64,000 nucleotides of DNA from Pochonia chlamydosporia 170. Lineage: Eukaryota > Ascomycota > Sordariomycetes > Hypocreales > Clavicipitaceae. The stretch is taken from the NCBI RefSeq assembly GCF_001653235.2, contig NW_019154043.1, forward strand, positions 620,001 through 684,000, written 5' to 3'. A program made the position numbers and the translations under genes. Numbering within the stretch: the stretch's first letter is position 1; every line of letters begins with the position of its first letter. Below, piece by piece: positions 20,083-32,122 of the stretch. The notes beneath the pieces were generated by a model. The model had not been told where the DNA came from, made no database searches, and saw nothing but the letters and a program-made list of their open reading frames with translations.

Positions 20083-22090
20083 ATGGCTCCAGCGTTGTCC
20101 CTGCTCGCAGCTTCGCTCCTTGCTTTCCGCGTGGTCAGCGGTAAAAATGATGATCATCGTCGCGCTGTCCAACCAAACTTTGTTTTCATCATGACCGACG
20201 ACCAGGACCTCCATTTGAACTCACTCGATTACCAACAGATTGTCCAGAATCAACTGATCCAGAAGGGTACCATTTTCAAGAAACATTACTGCACCATCTC
20301 GATCTGCTGCCCGTCTCGAGTCTCCCTCCTTACAGGAAAGGCCGCTCACAACACTAATGTGACGGATGTGAAAGCTGTACGTTTGAGATTACCCGTTGAA
20401 CTCCCATTACTCATTTAACCCATTGATTGCTAACCCTTCTCAACCTAGCCTCATGGTACGTACTTGAGTGCTGGGCGGTGGCCATTTCCCCCATGGCCCT
20501 GGCATCGCACACTGACCGTTTGATGCTCCAGGTGGATATCCCAAGTTTATTAGCCAGGGACTGAATGACGCGTATCTGCCGGTTTGGCTTCAAAGCGCTG
20601 GATATAATACTTATTATACTGGCAAGCTGATGAACCAGCACAATACCCATACCTACAAGGCGCCCTTTGCCAAAGGATGGACGAGATCCGACTGTGAGTA
20701 TTCCGGCGCTGTATCACTCTGCAATTATCACCGTATCATTTTCTGAGAACTTTTGTGTCCCATTAGTCTTGCTCGACCCTGGTACCTATCGATACTTTGA
20801 CGGTATTATGTCTCTGGATTACCAAGTGCCCAGGAGCATCAAGGGGCTATACTCGACCGACGTCGTGGCCAATCGGTCCCTGGAATTCCTCGAAGACGCT
20901 ATTACCGCTGGAAAGCCCTTCTTCCTAGGTGTCGCCCCCGTTGGTCCCCATGCCAATACGGATGAAAAGGGCTTCACCAATCCAATTCCAGCCGATCGAC
21001 ACAAGCTATTGTTCCCAGACGTCCGAGCACCCCGAACCCCTAACTTTAATCCAAGCACGGTACGCAAGCATGACCCTCTTATAAATACTGGTGTACCAAA
21101 TTGATAAGAGAGCTAACATTTTAAAAGCCCGGTCACGTCAACTACCTCAAGAACCTTCCGCAATTTACCCCCGAGCAACTTCAATACAGTGACCATTTCT
21201 ACCGCGCCCGCCTGCAGGCCCTTCAGTCTGTCGACGAGCTGGTCGGCGGCCTCATCGCCAGGTTAGAAGAGAGCCCAGAAGTACTTGCCAATACCTACAT
21301 CATCTATACCAGCGACAATGGGTACCACATCGGCCAGCATAGAATGCCCCCGGGCAAGACGTGCAACATCGAAGAAGACGTGAACGTGCCATTTATTGTT
21401 CGCGGCCCCGGCGTAGCACCAGGCAGGGAAGTCACTTTCCCGACGTCTCACACCGACATTGTCCCTACAGTGTTCAAACTCGCCGGTATTCCTCTTCACG
21501 AAGACTTTGACGGAGTACCCATTGCCGTCACGTCCGCGGCCCAGGAAACCCAGACACGCAAAAGTGAGCATGTCAACATCGAATTCTGGGGCAATGGTAT
21601 AGTTGAAGGTGAGGCATTCCGCGCTCTGATTGGTAAATTGACCAAGAATACGTACAAGACCATCCGTGTCGTGGCAGGAAATTATGATTTCATGTACGCC
21701 GTCTGGTGCACCAACGAGCATCAGCTGTACGACATGAAGACGGACCCTTACCAGATGACCAACCTCTACGGGCTGCAGGGCAACACTTCTGGCTATGATA
21801 TCGCAAAGCTCTCTTCTCGTTTGGATACACTGCTGCTGACGCTCAAGAGTTGCAAGGGCAAGGTCTGTCGTGAACCATGGCAGACTCTGTTCCCTACAGG
21901 GGGTGTGACCAACCTTGCCGATGCTATGAATACGGCATACGATGACTTTTTCCTCACGCAGCAGCATAAAATTACTTTCACTGAGTGCGGATTGGGTTAT
22001 ATCCCTGAATATGAGGGTGCGTTGGAACCCATTATCTATGATGATGGGACTGGATTTGTGTCGCGCAACAATTGGGAGGATTGGGTCTAA
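20083..22090 (+). CDS. Secreted arylsulfatase (formylglycine-dependent sulfatase)
   Basis: Cleaves sulfate esters, releasing sulfate. Five exons are predicted: 20083-20376, 20449-20455, 20532-20693, 20767-21059 and 21128-22090, for about 572 residues. Exon 2 is only 7 nt (CCTCATG) and is needed to keep frame and to read VKAPHGGYPKFI. The ATG at 20083 (aagATGg) opens a signal peptide (MAPALSLLAASLLAFRVVSG); an in-frame ATG at 19957 would bury it. Metal-binding IMTDDQD lies at residues 36-42. The sulfatase signature is ICCPSRVSLLTGK, with catalytic Cys75 (to become formylglycine) in a C-C-P-S-R core. YTSDNGYHIGQH supplies the second metal-site Asp/Asn. It ends 356 bp from the convergent lipase gene. 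Confidence 0.92.
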
Positions 22091-22446
22091 GGGGTACCTC
22101 TGGCACTGAACGGCGGATATGATATGGCCTATGTTGTGCTACCACAAGTGCATTGTGGAACTTTGACATTACTTTCGACTCGGGCAGGGGTTTTAGGAAT
22201 TCATCTTGGGGTATGACCGCCTTCACAGTCATTACGACGAATCATGAGAATGTACAGTTAGTGCCTAAGACGAGCAATACGAGCAGTGAAATCACAGACC
22301 AGATGAAGTACGAAACCCTTCTGAAACAAAGATTCCAGTGATTAATTCTACACGTCTGCAATGCTGAATGTCACAACCATTCCCCCTCCCAGTGTTCTGT
22401 ATAATAAGAAACATCTACAAAAGCTAACCAAGTCAAAAGTTTTCCA
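22091..22446. other. Convergent 3' intergenic region
   Basis: Short gap between the stops of the sulfatase and the lipase; only untranslated sequence is expected. Confidence 0.6.
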
Positions 22447-23817
22447 TTACGCCTCCATAGATGCTGCAAACTGATAAATAACCTTCCGCAACGCCGGCGG
22501 AAAAATTTCAACAAACTTCCTAGGAACCTCCTTCGTTTCCACCATTGCCGTTGAACAACCCATCGCCGGCTTCTTCCCATCCAGCGCCTCACCCAACCAA
22601 TCCAACGAGGCCTCCGTACCATAAACACTGTACGAAGCATGAGAAACATTTGCAACCGAATCAAGCACGAAATGAATATTAGCACCCTGACTGCACAAAT
22701 TTTGGACAGCAGTCTCCGCCAGCCATGCAGGCACCAGCTGATCAATCTTCGATTGGTACCAGTAGATGGGCACCGTGGGAGCAATATCCGTATAATTCGG
22801 CGCCCCTATCTCGGTGATATCGTTCAGAAAACTCGGATCGTCAAACATTTGCTGAATATCCTCGTTGGCGTACGTCTTCTTCGCGGCATCAAGACACTCG
22901 TGCTTCGCCTGGTAGAAATGGTCGCGATATTCCGGCTTAAGATGGGCTTCCACCTCCTTTGCGAACTCGGGATCCTGCCCTGCCGCCCCCAAAATTCCAA
23001 TGACGATGAAGTTTGAAGTAGGGCTCTTGTTCAGATGTGAAATCAAGTTGATTGAAGTAGGACGGTCGCCGGTGCCTCCACCAATTGCAGCGGCCACAAT
23101 ATTGAGCTCGGGGGCATACGATGGCATTACCTGAACTGTTGCGAGACCGGCTGACGCGCCTCCAGAGTATCCCCAGATCGCAAATTTTGCGTCTTGCTTG
23201 ACTCCTGTGAGGTTGGCTGCGTTCAAGGTTGCTCGAATGGCGTCTAGGCTGGCGTAGGCTGCGATCTCTCGTGGCGGATAGGCGGCTTTGGGGCCTTGAA
23301 TGTCTGGAACAATGACTATCCATCCGCGGTTCAAAAGATCCTCTGCAATCAGAACTTGGAGCTGTGCGGTGGGGGATTCGAGTTTGGGATATAGTGACGA
23401 AGCTTGCTGGAAGCCAAAGGACGGTGCGCAGTCAATCGATGCTGCATCTTCTGCGCTTTCAAGGGACACAACTTTTCCAAAATCGGGATTGTGCGGTACC
23501 AATACTGTGACTACCGTTGCAGTCGCGGCATTGGCTCTGTCATTCGTTCGATACAGGATCTGGTAAGCGTCTCGCAGAAACTCGTCGGCACTGAAAGTGA
23601 AGCCAGTGATTGGAGATGGTGGCTTGCGATGCCTCAGAACAGTACCGGGTGGCAAGTCTTCAATCCCGTCAGGGACATTGTAGAAGGGATCCACGCTCGG
23701 CGGTGGTATCTTTGTTGTATTCGAGCTGTCTTGGGGGATTGGAGGTGTTATTGCAACTCCGGTTCTGGCTGCCAGAGCCACAGTTGCTATGAGATATGCC
23801 GCCAATCGCATCTTCAC
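22447..23817 (-). CDS. Secreted lipase, LIP (Candida-type) family
   Basis: Hydrolyses triacylglycerol or other esters outside the cell. A single exon of 456 codons starts with a signal peptide (MKMRLAAYLIATVALAARTGVA). The alpha/beta-hydrolase nucleophile elbow is GYSGG at 216-220 (Ser218), preceded by WIVIVPDIQGPKAAYP. PIYWYQSKIDQLVPAW holds the probable catalytic Asp, and VSHASY the probable His. The length and motif order match the secretory lipase family (LIP). There are several N-glycosylation sequons (NKS, NVS, NYT). It lies tail to tail with the arylsulfatase. An esterase role on smaller substrates cannot be excluded. Confidence 0.92.
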   Translation of the reverse strand: MKMRLAAYLIATVALAARTGVAITPPIPQDSSNTTKIPPPSVDPFYNVPDGIEDLPPGTVLRHRKPPSPITGFTFSADEFLRDAYQILYRTNDRANAATATVVTVLVPHNPDFGKVVSLESAEDAASIDCAPSFGFQQASSLYPKLESPTAQLQVLIAEDLLNRGWIVIVPDIQGPKAAYPPREIAAYASLDAIRATLNAANLTGVKQDAKFAIWGYSGGASAGLATVQVMPSYAPELNIVAAAIGGGTGDRPTSINLISHLNKSPTSNFIVIGILGAAGQDPEFAKEVEAHLKPEYRDHFYQAKHECLDAAKKTYANEDIQQMFDDPSFLNDITEIGAPNYTDIAPTVPIYWYQSKIDQLVPAWLAETAVQNLCSQGANIHFVLDSVANVSHASYSVYGTEASLDWLGEALDGKKPAMGCSTAMVETKEVPRKFVEIFPPALRKVIYQFAASMEA

Positions 23818-24533
23818 AGCTGAGCGAATTCGAGGTTCTGGTAGTCCCAGCTACTTCAACCTCTTATCATTGTCCAACAGCACGATAAGGCACGCGAAGC
23901 TTGAAACCGGGTCTTGAAATATCACGGGGGATCAAGTGATAACATGTGTCGAGCATGCTTTTAAATATGACCATCAGGCTCTTCCACCAGGGAGCATTGA
24001 TACACCGCGTCTGTCTCATTTCTTAAAATGGCGTCGCCGTATCACCACTGCTGAACGAGTAATAGATGCTGTCTCTACGGAATGTTGACTGCCTTTAATG
24101 TGGATGACCACGACCCTCCCCTAACCGTATTTAGGACGATCCAAAGGCGTAGGTTCAAGAAACAATGAATAAGTTTGGCGTCTCGGGTTAATAGTCTCAG
24201 TCTGTCGAAGACAATGACGCGAGGCATGTCTCACATCATCGCGAATTGGCTTATTCCACCACCATCGGGCCGAAGCTGCATGCCAACATGGCAGGGAATT
24301 GTTTGCCCGTAATCCAAAGACAGAAGCTGGGAAGCTTGCCGTTCAGGTGAGCTCAGCTGTCCCTCATAGGTAATTGATGAGAGTTTTTGTTTGGGGAGGA
24401 TCAAACATTATGAGTAGTGCTGCGCCACATTCATCTAAGAGCTAACCAACATGAGGGAACACCAACCTTGTTGTTCACAAAATATCACGGCGAACGGAAT
24501 TCGACATTGGATATAACCGCAGTTTGGAAGAAG

Positions 24534-24567
<34 letters not shown>

Positions 24568-24833
24568 GAGGTCTTGGCTGTTTCTTACCTCCAGATGTTT
24601 CACAACGCCGAGTTTGGCAGCAAGATTGGTGATGGCTTACAAGCAACGACCTCTCCGCATTCGTCACTTCAAAAGCAACACCTCAAGCTTCAACATAACA
24701 CCTCGGATTCCAGAGCAACAAAAATATCGTTAAGCCCCATGATTCGAAACCTTTACTATATAATGTCGCTTTCCCATCCACTTGAGCATAAACCTTTTTT
24801 TGCGCATTGCTCAATCCACAACCAAACAGGAAA
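23818..24833. other. Intergenic region with an A25 run
   Basis: A run of 25 A (24534-24558) is followed by an A/G-rich stretch. Several short frames through it are Lys-rich artefacts. It holds the lipase promoter on the left and that of the DUF1203 gene on the right. Confidence 0.7.
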
Positions 24834-25398
24834 ATGTCGACTAACGGCTTGAAGGTGAGTTGCAGAGAGATATCTTGTCGCCAAGTATACATGCAGTTAT
24901 TATTCTAACCGCCGAAAAAAAAACTAGAATTCGAACCAACAGGTTCCCCCGACACTCAAATTGAGTGCACTTCCTGTTTCATTCAACATCGACAAGACAC
25001 CTGCATCTCTCATGAAGATCATGACGGTAGATGAAGAGAATTCATTTCCGTGTCGACGATGTCTCCAAGACGGTAAAATCGGTGACGAAATGATCCTCGC
25101 GCCGTATGATCCTTGGCTTGGCGATAGCCCATACAGACAACCGGGGCCGATTTTCGTCCATGCAATTCCTCAATGTGAGCCTTATAAGCCAGACGGCATG
25201 CTTCCGGACCAACTGCACCGACGGCTTATGTCCGTCAGATGCTTTGGCGCAGATCACTTCTTGGTGAGTGCAGATGTGGTACAGGGCGACAAGCTCATGG
25301 AAGTGGCTGCAAAAATGATGGGAAAAAAGGAGGCGGAATACATTCATGTTCATAACGCGAGGCCAGGATGCTTTGCAGTCCGCATTGATCGCGCTTGA
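24834..25398 (+). CDS. DUF1203 family protein
   Basis: Function unknown; the family is found mostly in bacteria, with fungal members. Exon 1 (24834-24854) encodes only MSTNGLK. A GTGAGT donor and a branch point CTAAC at 24905 lead to an acceptor at 24927 (or 24942; both keep frame), and exon 2 ends at 25398, for about 163 residues. Family landmarks: the N-terminal half with FPCRRCLQD, then SPYRQPGPIFVHA, LRRLMSVR-like RRLMSVRCF, SADVVQGDKL, and the C-terminal IHVHNARPGCFAVRIDR. There is no signal peptide, so it is probably cytosolic. Confidence 0.8.
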
Positions 25399-26094
25399 AG
25401 AACCGACCTGCTACTAGAAGTTTGCGTACAGAATATATTTAGTTGCTAGGTACAATAGGACAATGTTTTTCTCTATACTCTATAAGATCCCCTCGTCCGT
25501 AATTGGTTCGCCAGCCCGGCTTGGGCTGCTCGGCGATCTCACGGTCAAGGCTAGGTTTCTAAATTTAACTTCGCCGATCGACCTGATGTATTGGCAATTC
25601 CAGAAATTTCGCCACTGCTCATGGGTGCCCACCATGATATACTTCCATCCGGCTCCATAGTGTTATGACGAACCTGTTGAACAAGAGACTTACCCGGCAT
25701 GCCCGCCGACAAGATTTTTAGGGGTTCGACAGTGCCCAATTTGTGGGCTCCTTAAGTTATTGATTCCAGCCATTGCGGGTTAACCTTGCCTTGTTTTGCC
25801 CAGAGTGTTGGGCTGAGGATTTAGTTTGAACCGATGTAACTTTCAGTTGTAGTGCCAAACCAGTGACGAACAGGGCACACTTGGGCTTTCCTCCATGTAA
25901 ACTTTCCTGTAACTTGGACGATGGACGATATACATCAGTCAGGGCCATTGCTGGCGATTTCATCATGGTTCAAACATTGTTTCAGTCAAACAATCGGAAC
26001 AATTATACGAGAGAATGATTATCTAATGAGTCTCATGGTATTTACACTCTAATCAGACATGTATTCTAAATACAAACACGCCCAGATAGCATAA
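25399..26094. other. Intergenic, nothing recognised
   Basis: Only short frames without family content; 3' regions of the two convergent genes. Confidence 0.6.
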
Positions 26095-26673
26095 TTACAG
26101 ACCGCCAGCAGCGCAAACCTTGGTAGCAGTAGGAACCTGCTTAGCATAGCGATCAGGATAAGCAGATCGCTGAACCTTCTGGCAGAGGGTACCAACAGCC
26201 ATTGTCTGCCAGCCGCTAATACGTTTCATCTCGGCGATGAATTGGCCAGCGGAGCATCCGGCTTCCATGTCGCAAGCAATGTTCTTATAGATGGAGGCAC
26301 GTTGCTGGAAGATACCAATGCTGTCATGGTCGGAACCAACACGGTCGTGGTGGTACTTCAATGAAGCTGGAACAGCATTATTGGCATACATGATGAGGCT
26401 AGACTATACCATTACAACACGTCAGTAAGATCTTTTGAGAAATATGGAAGACTGGAGACGAACCTCAACAAGACCAGTAGCAATGGCAGCCTCGCAACCG
26501 TGTCGCCCAACACCGTCGGCCTTGGCCTTGGCAATGATGGCTCGGGCATAGCCGCTTTGAAGACTATTGAGTCCAGGCAGGTTGGCAGCGGCGGCCTGAG
26601 CATCGGGGGCAGGGGCAGCAACGGCGGCAGTGGCGCCGAGGGCAAGGTAGGTGAGGACGTTGTTGAACTTCAT
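26095..26673 (-). CDS. Small secreted lysozyme/transglycosylase-like protein
   Basis: Exons 26673-26464 and 26403-26095 give 172 residues. The 60-nt intron has a GTTCGT donor, a CTGAC branch point and a TAG acceptor. Residues 1-20 are a signal peptide (MKFNNVLTYLALGATAAVAA) and an Ala/Pro-rich spacer follows. The mature domain reads CEAAIATGLVESSLIMYANN, then SDHDSIGIFQQR, CSAGQFIAEM and VQRSAYPDRYAKQ. This pattern (Glu in a VES helix, D-S-x-G-x-F-Q-Q-R, V-Q-x-S-x-YP) is that of a domain common in secreted actinobacterial proteins and related to lysozyme-like transglycosylases. The Glu would be the catalytic acid by analogy. Four Cys could form disulfides. Activity on peptidoglycan is inferred. 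Confidence 0.75.
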
Positions 26674-29600
26674 GTTGGTGGTGGTGTTAGTGCAAGGCTT
26701 TAAAGTTAGATGAAAGCGTATATTGTGGAATCTGATTGCGTTTGCTTTTGTTGAGAGACGAGTTCAAATTGTTCATTGACGGGAGGTGCTGCCTCTATTT
26801 ATGTATTTCACAAGATTCTATACTGCTGTCAAACCGGGTCATCGCAACCTCGACTTACACCGAGGATCTACAGGGTCAAAGCAGGAACTGACCGGATGGG
26901 CTATATGGAATGTAACCCAATCTTCTAATTCGGGATACACATGTCTCTCCAGTTGCTTCATTGGGACATAATCTGGTCCTATTTTACATGTATATCGGGC
27001 CGTGATCGCCTGCACAGTTCCCGTCCAAAACATAAGATGATCAGTATTGAGCCCCTTTAAAGATGCAGACTATCAAGGTGCTACAACGTATCATCGGACT
27101 CCAAACCTACCGATTCTACAGTAAGCAGATGGATCACATTGTCAACAGTTTCCCACAGAACAACCGAGTCCGAGACAAGAGACTTCTACGAAACACTAAG
27201 ATGTGCTAATACGTGGCTCTAAATTGCGGGGTGATCAATTGATTTATTTTAACCAAGAATATTGTAGGTCTTGACATGCCCATTGGGGCCAAGCTTCGCA
27301 AGCCGCTGCCGCCAAGGAGATTTCGGCCTTGACGACACGGGCTGATCGCGACTGGGCCACTCCCGCCTGGGCTGCAGGATGGCGAACCAGGGGTCGGCTA
27401 AGATCCGATATGCTTGTGGCTTCAGGGGATGCGCGATCGCCCTGTAATCATTTGTCCGCTCACAGGTCGCAGCTGAAAGGCCGTCACCAGCCTTCCCAAA
27501 GAACGTAAGACAGGCACAACATTAGGCCGCCGGGGCAAGCCACATGTAAGCCCTTTCAGGGCAGCGAAAGTCAAATGGGGGAATCAACAACTACTGCTGT
27601 CAGCATCTAGTCAAGTACGACATAAGCCAGGAACGGGCTTGCCGACAGGCTTGCCAAATTGTCACTTCCAGATCTGGTTCGCCATGAGATCTAGACCGGC
27701 AATTCGGCAGTCCTGGGTTACGCCCCTCCCGCCCCCCAATTCCTGGAGTTTCAAGAGTTATGGGCATACTCATCTATGGTGAAGTGAAATACCGTCAACA
27801 GTCTTGATTGTAGAGTGCTGCTACGCACTCCAAGATGGCCGGTCTGAATGGTGCGTGGTTGCTTATTGCGCCTCGAATAGAATAATGCAGAATGAGAGGC
27901 TCGCGAATACTCCCCGCTCCGACTCTAATGGGCATTTACTTGAAACTCTGGCTGCAGCTAGATGCAAGTGGTGTAGGCAATTGTGGAAGCCCTCCGCCAA
28001 GCAACCTTCCAAAATATGGAACTTCTAGACATAGAACGCAGCCCGGGGTTCTGGCGGACGTAGACCGAGAGGAACTGACAACTCCGATTACTATGACCCT
28101 CCAGACTAGTGCTTACACATTCATGCTTAATGCTGTGATAGCAATACCACTCGGAAGGCATGGCCTCGGGAAGGTGGCTGACTTGCAAGGTGTTGTGTTG
28201 ACAAGGCAATTTTATTCTCCTTGAACAGTTTCTTGCTAAACCCAAAGCAAAGCTACTAGATTGGGAAGTTCCATGAACAACTTTATTGATGGCTCGATTG
28301 CGGCCCTGCGTGTGAAACGGTGCCATAGGTTTGCTTCCATACACCGTAGAGTCGACAATAGGTCGTATTAGTGAAGGGTAATGCAAAATAACGGGACGGA
28401 GCTCAGCCTTATCATTCCTTGTTCCGGTGTGGGCATACATTGAGGAAAATTGGCTGTCAGGTCGTTCAGCTGCCAAAAGGGAACGGTCCTCTGATGCAGA
28501 GAGTTTGGCTGAGTTGTACCCGTTGAGAGTTTATGTGCATCTGTCACCACTATTAGAAACGATGTCAACGGAATATAACCTGTACCATCTCCCCTGCATT
28601 GGCGGAGCGTTCCCTTTCGCCGGGTTAAATGACCTAGCGGGCCATTTCCTTTGATAAACGATATAACCAGAGCGCAAAGGGATCAAGAGTCCTCAATCAC
28701 ATCTTGCCTACGGACAGGCCTTCTCTGTGATGTCCTCGGCCTTTCACGGGCTGCCGAAGATTAGGACAAACAATGTTTCGTTGGCTGAAAGCGAAAGGGC
28801 CAAATACATAGTGCGGATGTTACTACTGGGGTTCCTCTGCGATGCCCGATATGTACTCAGCTCTCGTTATTTCTTCACGTTTTAACATCGTTATGGCTGC
28901 CTAGTAATCTGGTCTAGAATCTCCCTAGTCTAGTTACTCATTAACACAAAAAGTGAGACTCCGCGGTCACTTTGGTGAAAAGATTGTTAAAAGAAAACCA
29001 TCTGTAAATCCAACTAGTCAGAGAAGATAATAGTCGCTGCTAAGATTTTACAAGATTTGTGTCTATACAACTATGTCTAGAGGTACAAGCTAAATCAGGC
29101 CCCATGGTGCTAATATCTGACTGATGACGAGAGCAAATTCTATTAAGTCGATATATAGTAAGCAAAGTCAAACCATGGCGAGGATATTCATTAAATGGCG
29201 AGTAACTGTTTGGTAATATGGGAATAATGACGCTCAAAAAGTAGGGGAGTATTGATTCCACCACCGCCGATCTACTCAACACGAAAAACAAGACAATAAT
29301 AATTAACGCGAACGGAAAGAAGATAAAAAGAACAAAATTAGCACACGATAAGCACCATGGGCCATCAGACCACGATGTTTTGCAGTCCCCGCACTGACGT
29401 CGATATCACCGTCTCAGTCTGCGATGGTGAACCGGGTTCCAATGCCGATCCCTTGCAACTGAAATCACAATCATTGGTAGAGGAAAACTATAATTTCTCA
29501 CGAGCACACCAAAAAGTCCATATCTTCTGTATTGAATTCTTGACATTCAGCTCTCCGGACGTCATAATGACGGGCGTCGGAGCAAAGTCCGGTGTGAAGG

Positions 29601-29800
29601 CTCCGCTCATTGGCAGATCGGAGGGGTGGCAATGAAGTTGACTCCCAGTCATCGATCAACCCGATATGCGCGTGAGAGATTGGTTTTGTGGGACGGACTA
29701 CATGCTATACTACTTGAAAGCTTTCATGTATGCAGACATCCAGCCAGAAGTTCACAGCTTCAAAAGCACGACAAATGTCGATTCAACAAATGAAACAGAT
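26674..29800. other. Gene-poor region of about 3 kb
   Basis: No frame on either strand resembles a known protein. The longest, 172 codons minus (27958-28476), has composition and start unlike a gene. GGCTTGCC/GGCAAGCC words recur near 27530-27660. The right end should contain the transcription-factor promoter. A noncoding RNA cannot be excluded. Confidence 0.5.
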
Positions 29801-32122
29801 ATGCGCCGATACGTGCCTATCCGTCCCAGTATTCCCGACGATACTGGCCCATCAACAACCTCTCATGACCAGCGATTACTAGCAAAACGACGCCGTGTGG
29901 GCGTTACTGTAGCTTGTAATGCCTGCCGTCGCAAGAAAATTCGAGTATGTGATCTAACCACTCGACACTCGCTTAGTTGGAATCTGAGCAAAATGAAGGA
30001 GACTAATACTCTATAGTGCGATGGACTACGTCCAGCTTGCACAAATTGTCAGGACAATGGCGGAGAATGCACCTACAGAGACGACTCCGAGATGTCGCAA
30101 GAGTCTCAGCTACTTTTGCTTGAAGTGATCCGTCTCTTAAACTCCGTTCCAGACGATGAAGCTGTCCAGAGATTGCAAAGTCTCAAAAAAGAGATTGATG
30201 CCTCTGTCATCATGTCTGTTTTGAGAAAAGATGGGGATCCAAAGCAAGAGCCAGCAGACCTTCGCGTCTTTACTCCTCCACTAGGGGATGCGTTCCAGAT
30301 TTTGGAGTTATCCGCACAGAACCCCAACGCGTATCCTCTTTTACCCGACTTAGACCTGGAGACTCTTCAGGAGGTAACATATCAACAACTCGTGCAACCA
30401 AATTCCGGCAGACAAGCTCTTATTGGTACAGCGCAGACCGAGGAGCAGAATCAGATTCAAAGCCCGCTGCCTCTTTGCGACTCTCGCCTCTCGTCTTTAG
30501 ATATCACTAAATGGACCAACGTGTCCATCAGCAGCCACCTTGCTGCTCGTGCCATATCGTTATACCTCGAAACAGACCACCCATTATTAGGCTTCTTTGA
30601 GCCCGAACTTTTTATATCCGATCTGGTAGCTGGTAAAGACCGATTTTGCTCTTCATTTCTTGTAAACTCCCTGCTGTATTGGGCCTGTGTAAGTGAAACA
30701 GAGCTCTCCACAGTCCCGCCCTAAGGGGAAGTTAACACGGCACGTAGCAAATGAATAGTGCACGAATTCCCGACGATGGCTCGCTGGCACTGCAACTTTG
30801 CGGCGAGGCGGAGAGGCTCTGGCGCAAAGAAGACAGGAAGGAGTCTATACTTAACCTTGCAGCCCTGCAATTCTTGAGTCTGGGCTACCTGGGACAAGGA
30901 AGAGACCACGCCGTTTTATCATATCTCCGCGAAGCGTCTCGTATGGCTGTTGAGATGGGCCTATTCGGCGTTGAAGATGACCGTGCACAAGAGTATATTG
31001 CAACATTATCCGCTGACGAGAAGGAGGCGCACATATTTACGGCTTGGGGATCGTTCAACTACGCAACGTGAGTCATCATCCAGTCTCATACTGTGAAACG
31101 TGGTGAAATATGATGCTGACTGTCTCGTTCAGTCACATGTCTTTATTCTACCGACAGCCGGGTTTGCCCTGCCCCGAGAGTCTACCAAGATTACCAATAC
31201 CAGGGAGCAAGCACGAAAAGAGTGGCCAGAAGAGAAAGCGGTCCGATTATATGGGCGGTGTATTTCCTGATACGTGTCGCTTTTGGTCCATTTTGCACGA
31301 AGTTGCGTTGCTGTATTCCAAAAACGGAGGCCCTCCTTCCGGTGACCAGAAGACCTTGCGCTTTGCGGAGTATAAATTTCGAGAACTGCTGGCCTGGAGC
31401 AACGGCCTATCCGAAAGGTTTTCACGCGACGACAGCAATCTACACTACGTGCAGGTCCTCTAGTATGTACTGCTGAATCCAGCGTGACAGCTACCATTGT
31501 GCCTAACTTGACTAGTATTTGGTTTCACGCCGCCATCCTCGATCTATTCCGAACCACGATATCTGGTCCGTTGCGACACCACCGACTAAGGACGTTTACG
31601 AATCCAGAGAGTTCCGCAGAGAAAGTCTGCGAAGCCTCCGTTAACCAGCTCAAGCAGCTTATAGTGAACTATAGGCTAAACTTTACTTCATCGTCTTACA
31701 CAATTCTCTGGCATATTGCTTTGACATACCTTGCAAACGCCGTCCTCTATCAGCCGAAGAAAGAAGATTGGTTCTTTTATTTCCTGCTTTGCATTTATGG
31801 CTACGAGCGGCTCCAGCCGTGCTGGCGAGTATCAAAGGCAATATCTACTGCGCTGCTATCTTTAGCATTAAGAAAGGGCGATATTTCAACCCAGACTGCA
31901 CGACGAGTTTTAAACGACATCGAGCACAATGCAGGACCAGATACCTTCCCGCAGGATGAGAGCGTTCGAGCGACGTTTATGGCCGATCTGGACCTAGCGA
32001 GGTCGAACCCCAGGGATGCGACGGTGGAGAAGTTAGCGGAGGAGTTCGCTCAGAATATTATGTTGCAGGAATATACTAATGTACTCGATGGGGATGAAGG
32101 CGAAGATACCCCGGACAATTAA
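29801..32122 (+). CDS. Zn2Cys6 fungal transcription factor
   Basis: Binds DNA through an N-terminal zinc cluster and has a fungal-specific middle homology region. Predicted exons: 29801-29944, 30017-30688, 30748-31067, 31133-31462 and 31516-32122, about 690 residues; introns are 53-72 nt and all keep frame. The cluster is split by intron 1: VACNACRRKKIR then CDGLRPACTNCQDNGGECTY, giving the six cysteines. The middle region contains LLYWACQMNSARI, YLREASRMAVEMGLFG, THMSLFYRQPGL and YIWFHAAILDLFR, as in Nit4/XlnR-like regulators. The start at 29801 (MRRYVPIRPS) precedes the cluster sensibly; in-frame ATGs at 29726 and 29666 are alternatives. Targets are unknown; none of the neighbours is an obvious regulon. 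Confidence 0.88.

Noticed and set aside
21263..21967. 234-codon minus-strand frame
   Set aside because: Antisense to the sulfatase last exon.
24417..24852. Open frames through the A25 run (poly-Lys)
   Set aside because: Homopolymer artefact; no family content on either side.
27958..28476. 172-codon minus-strand frame in the gene-poor gap
   Set aside because: Composition and motif content give no support, and no spliced partner was found.
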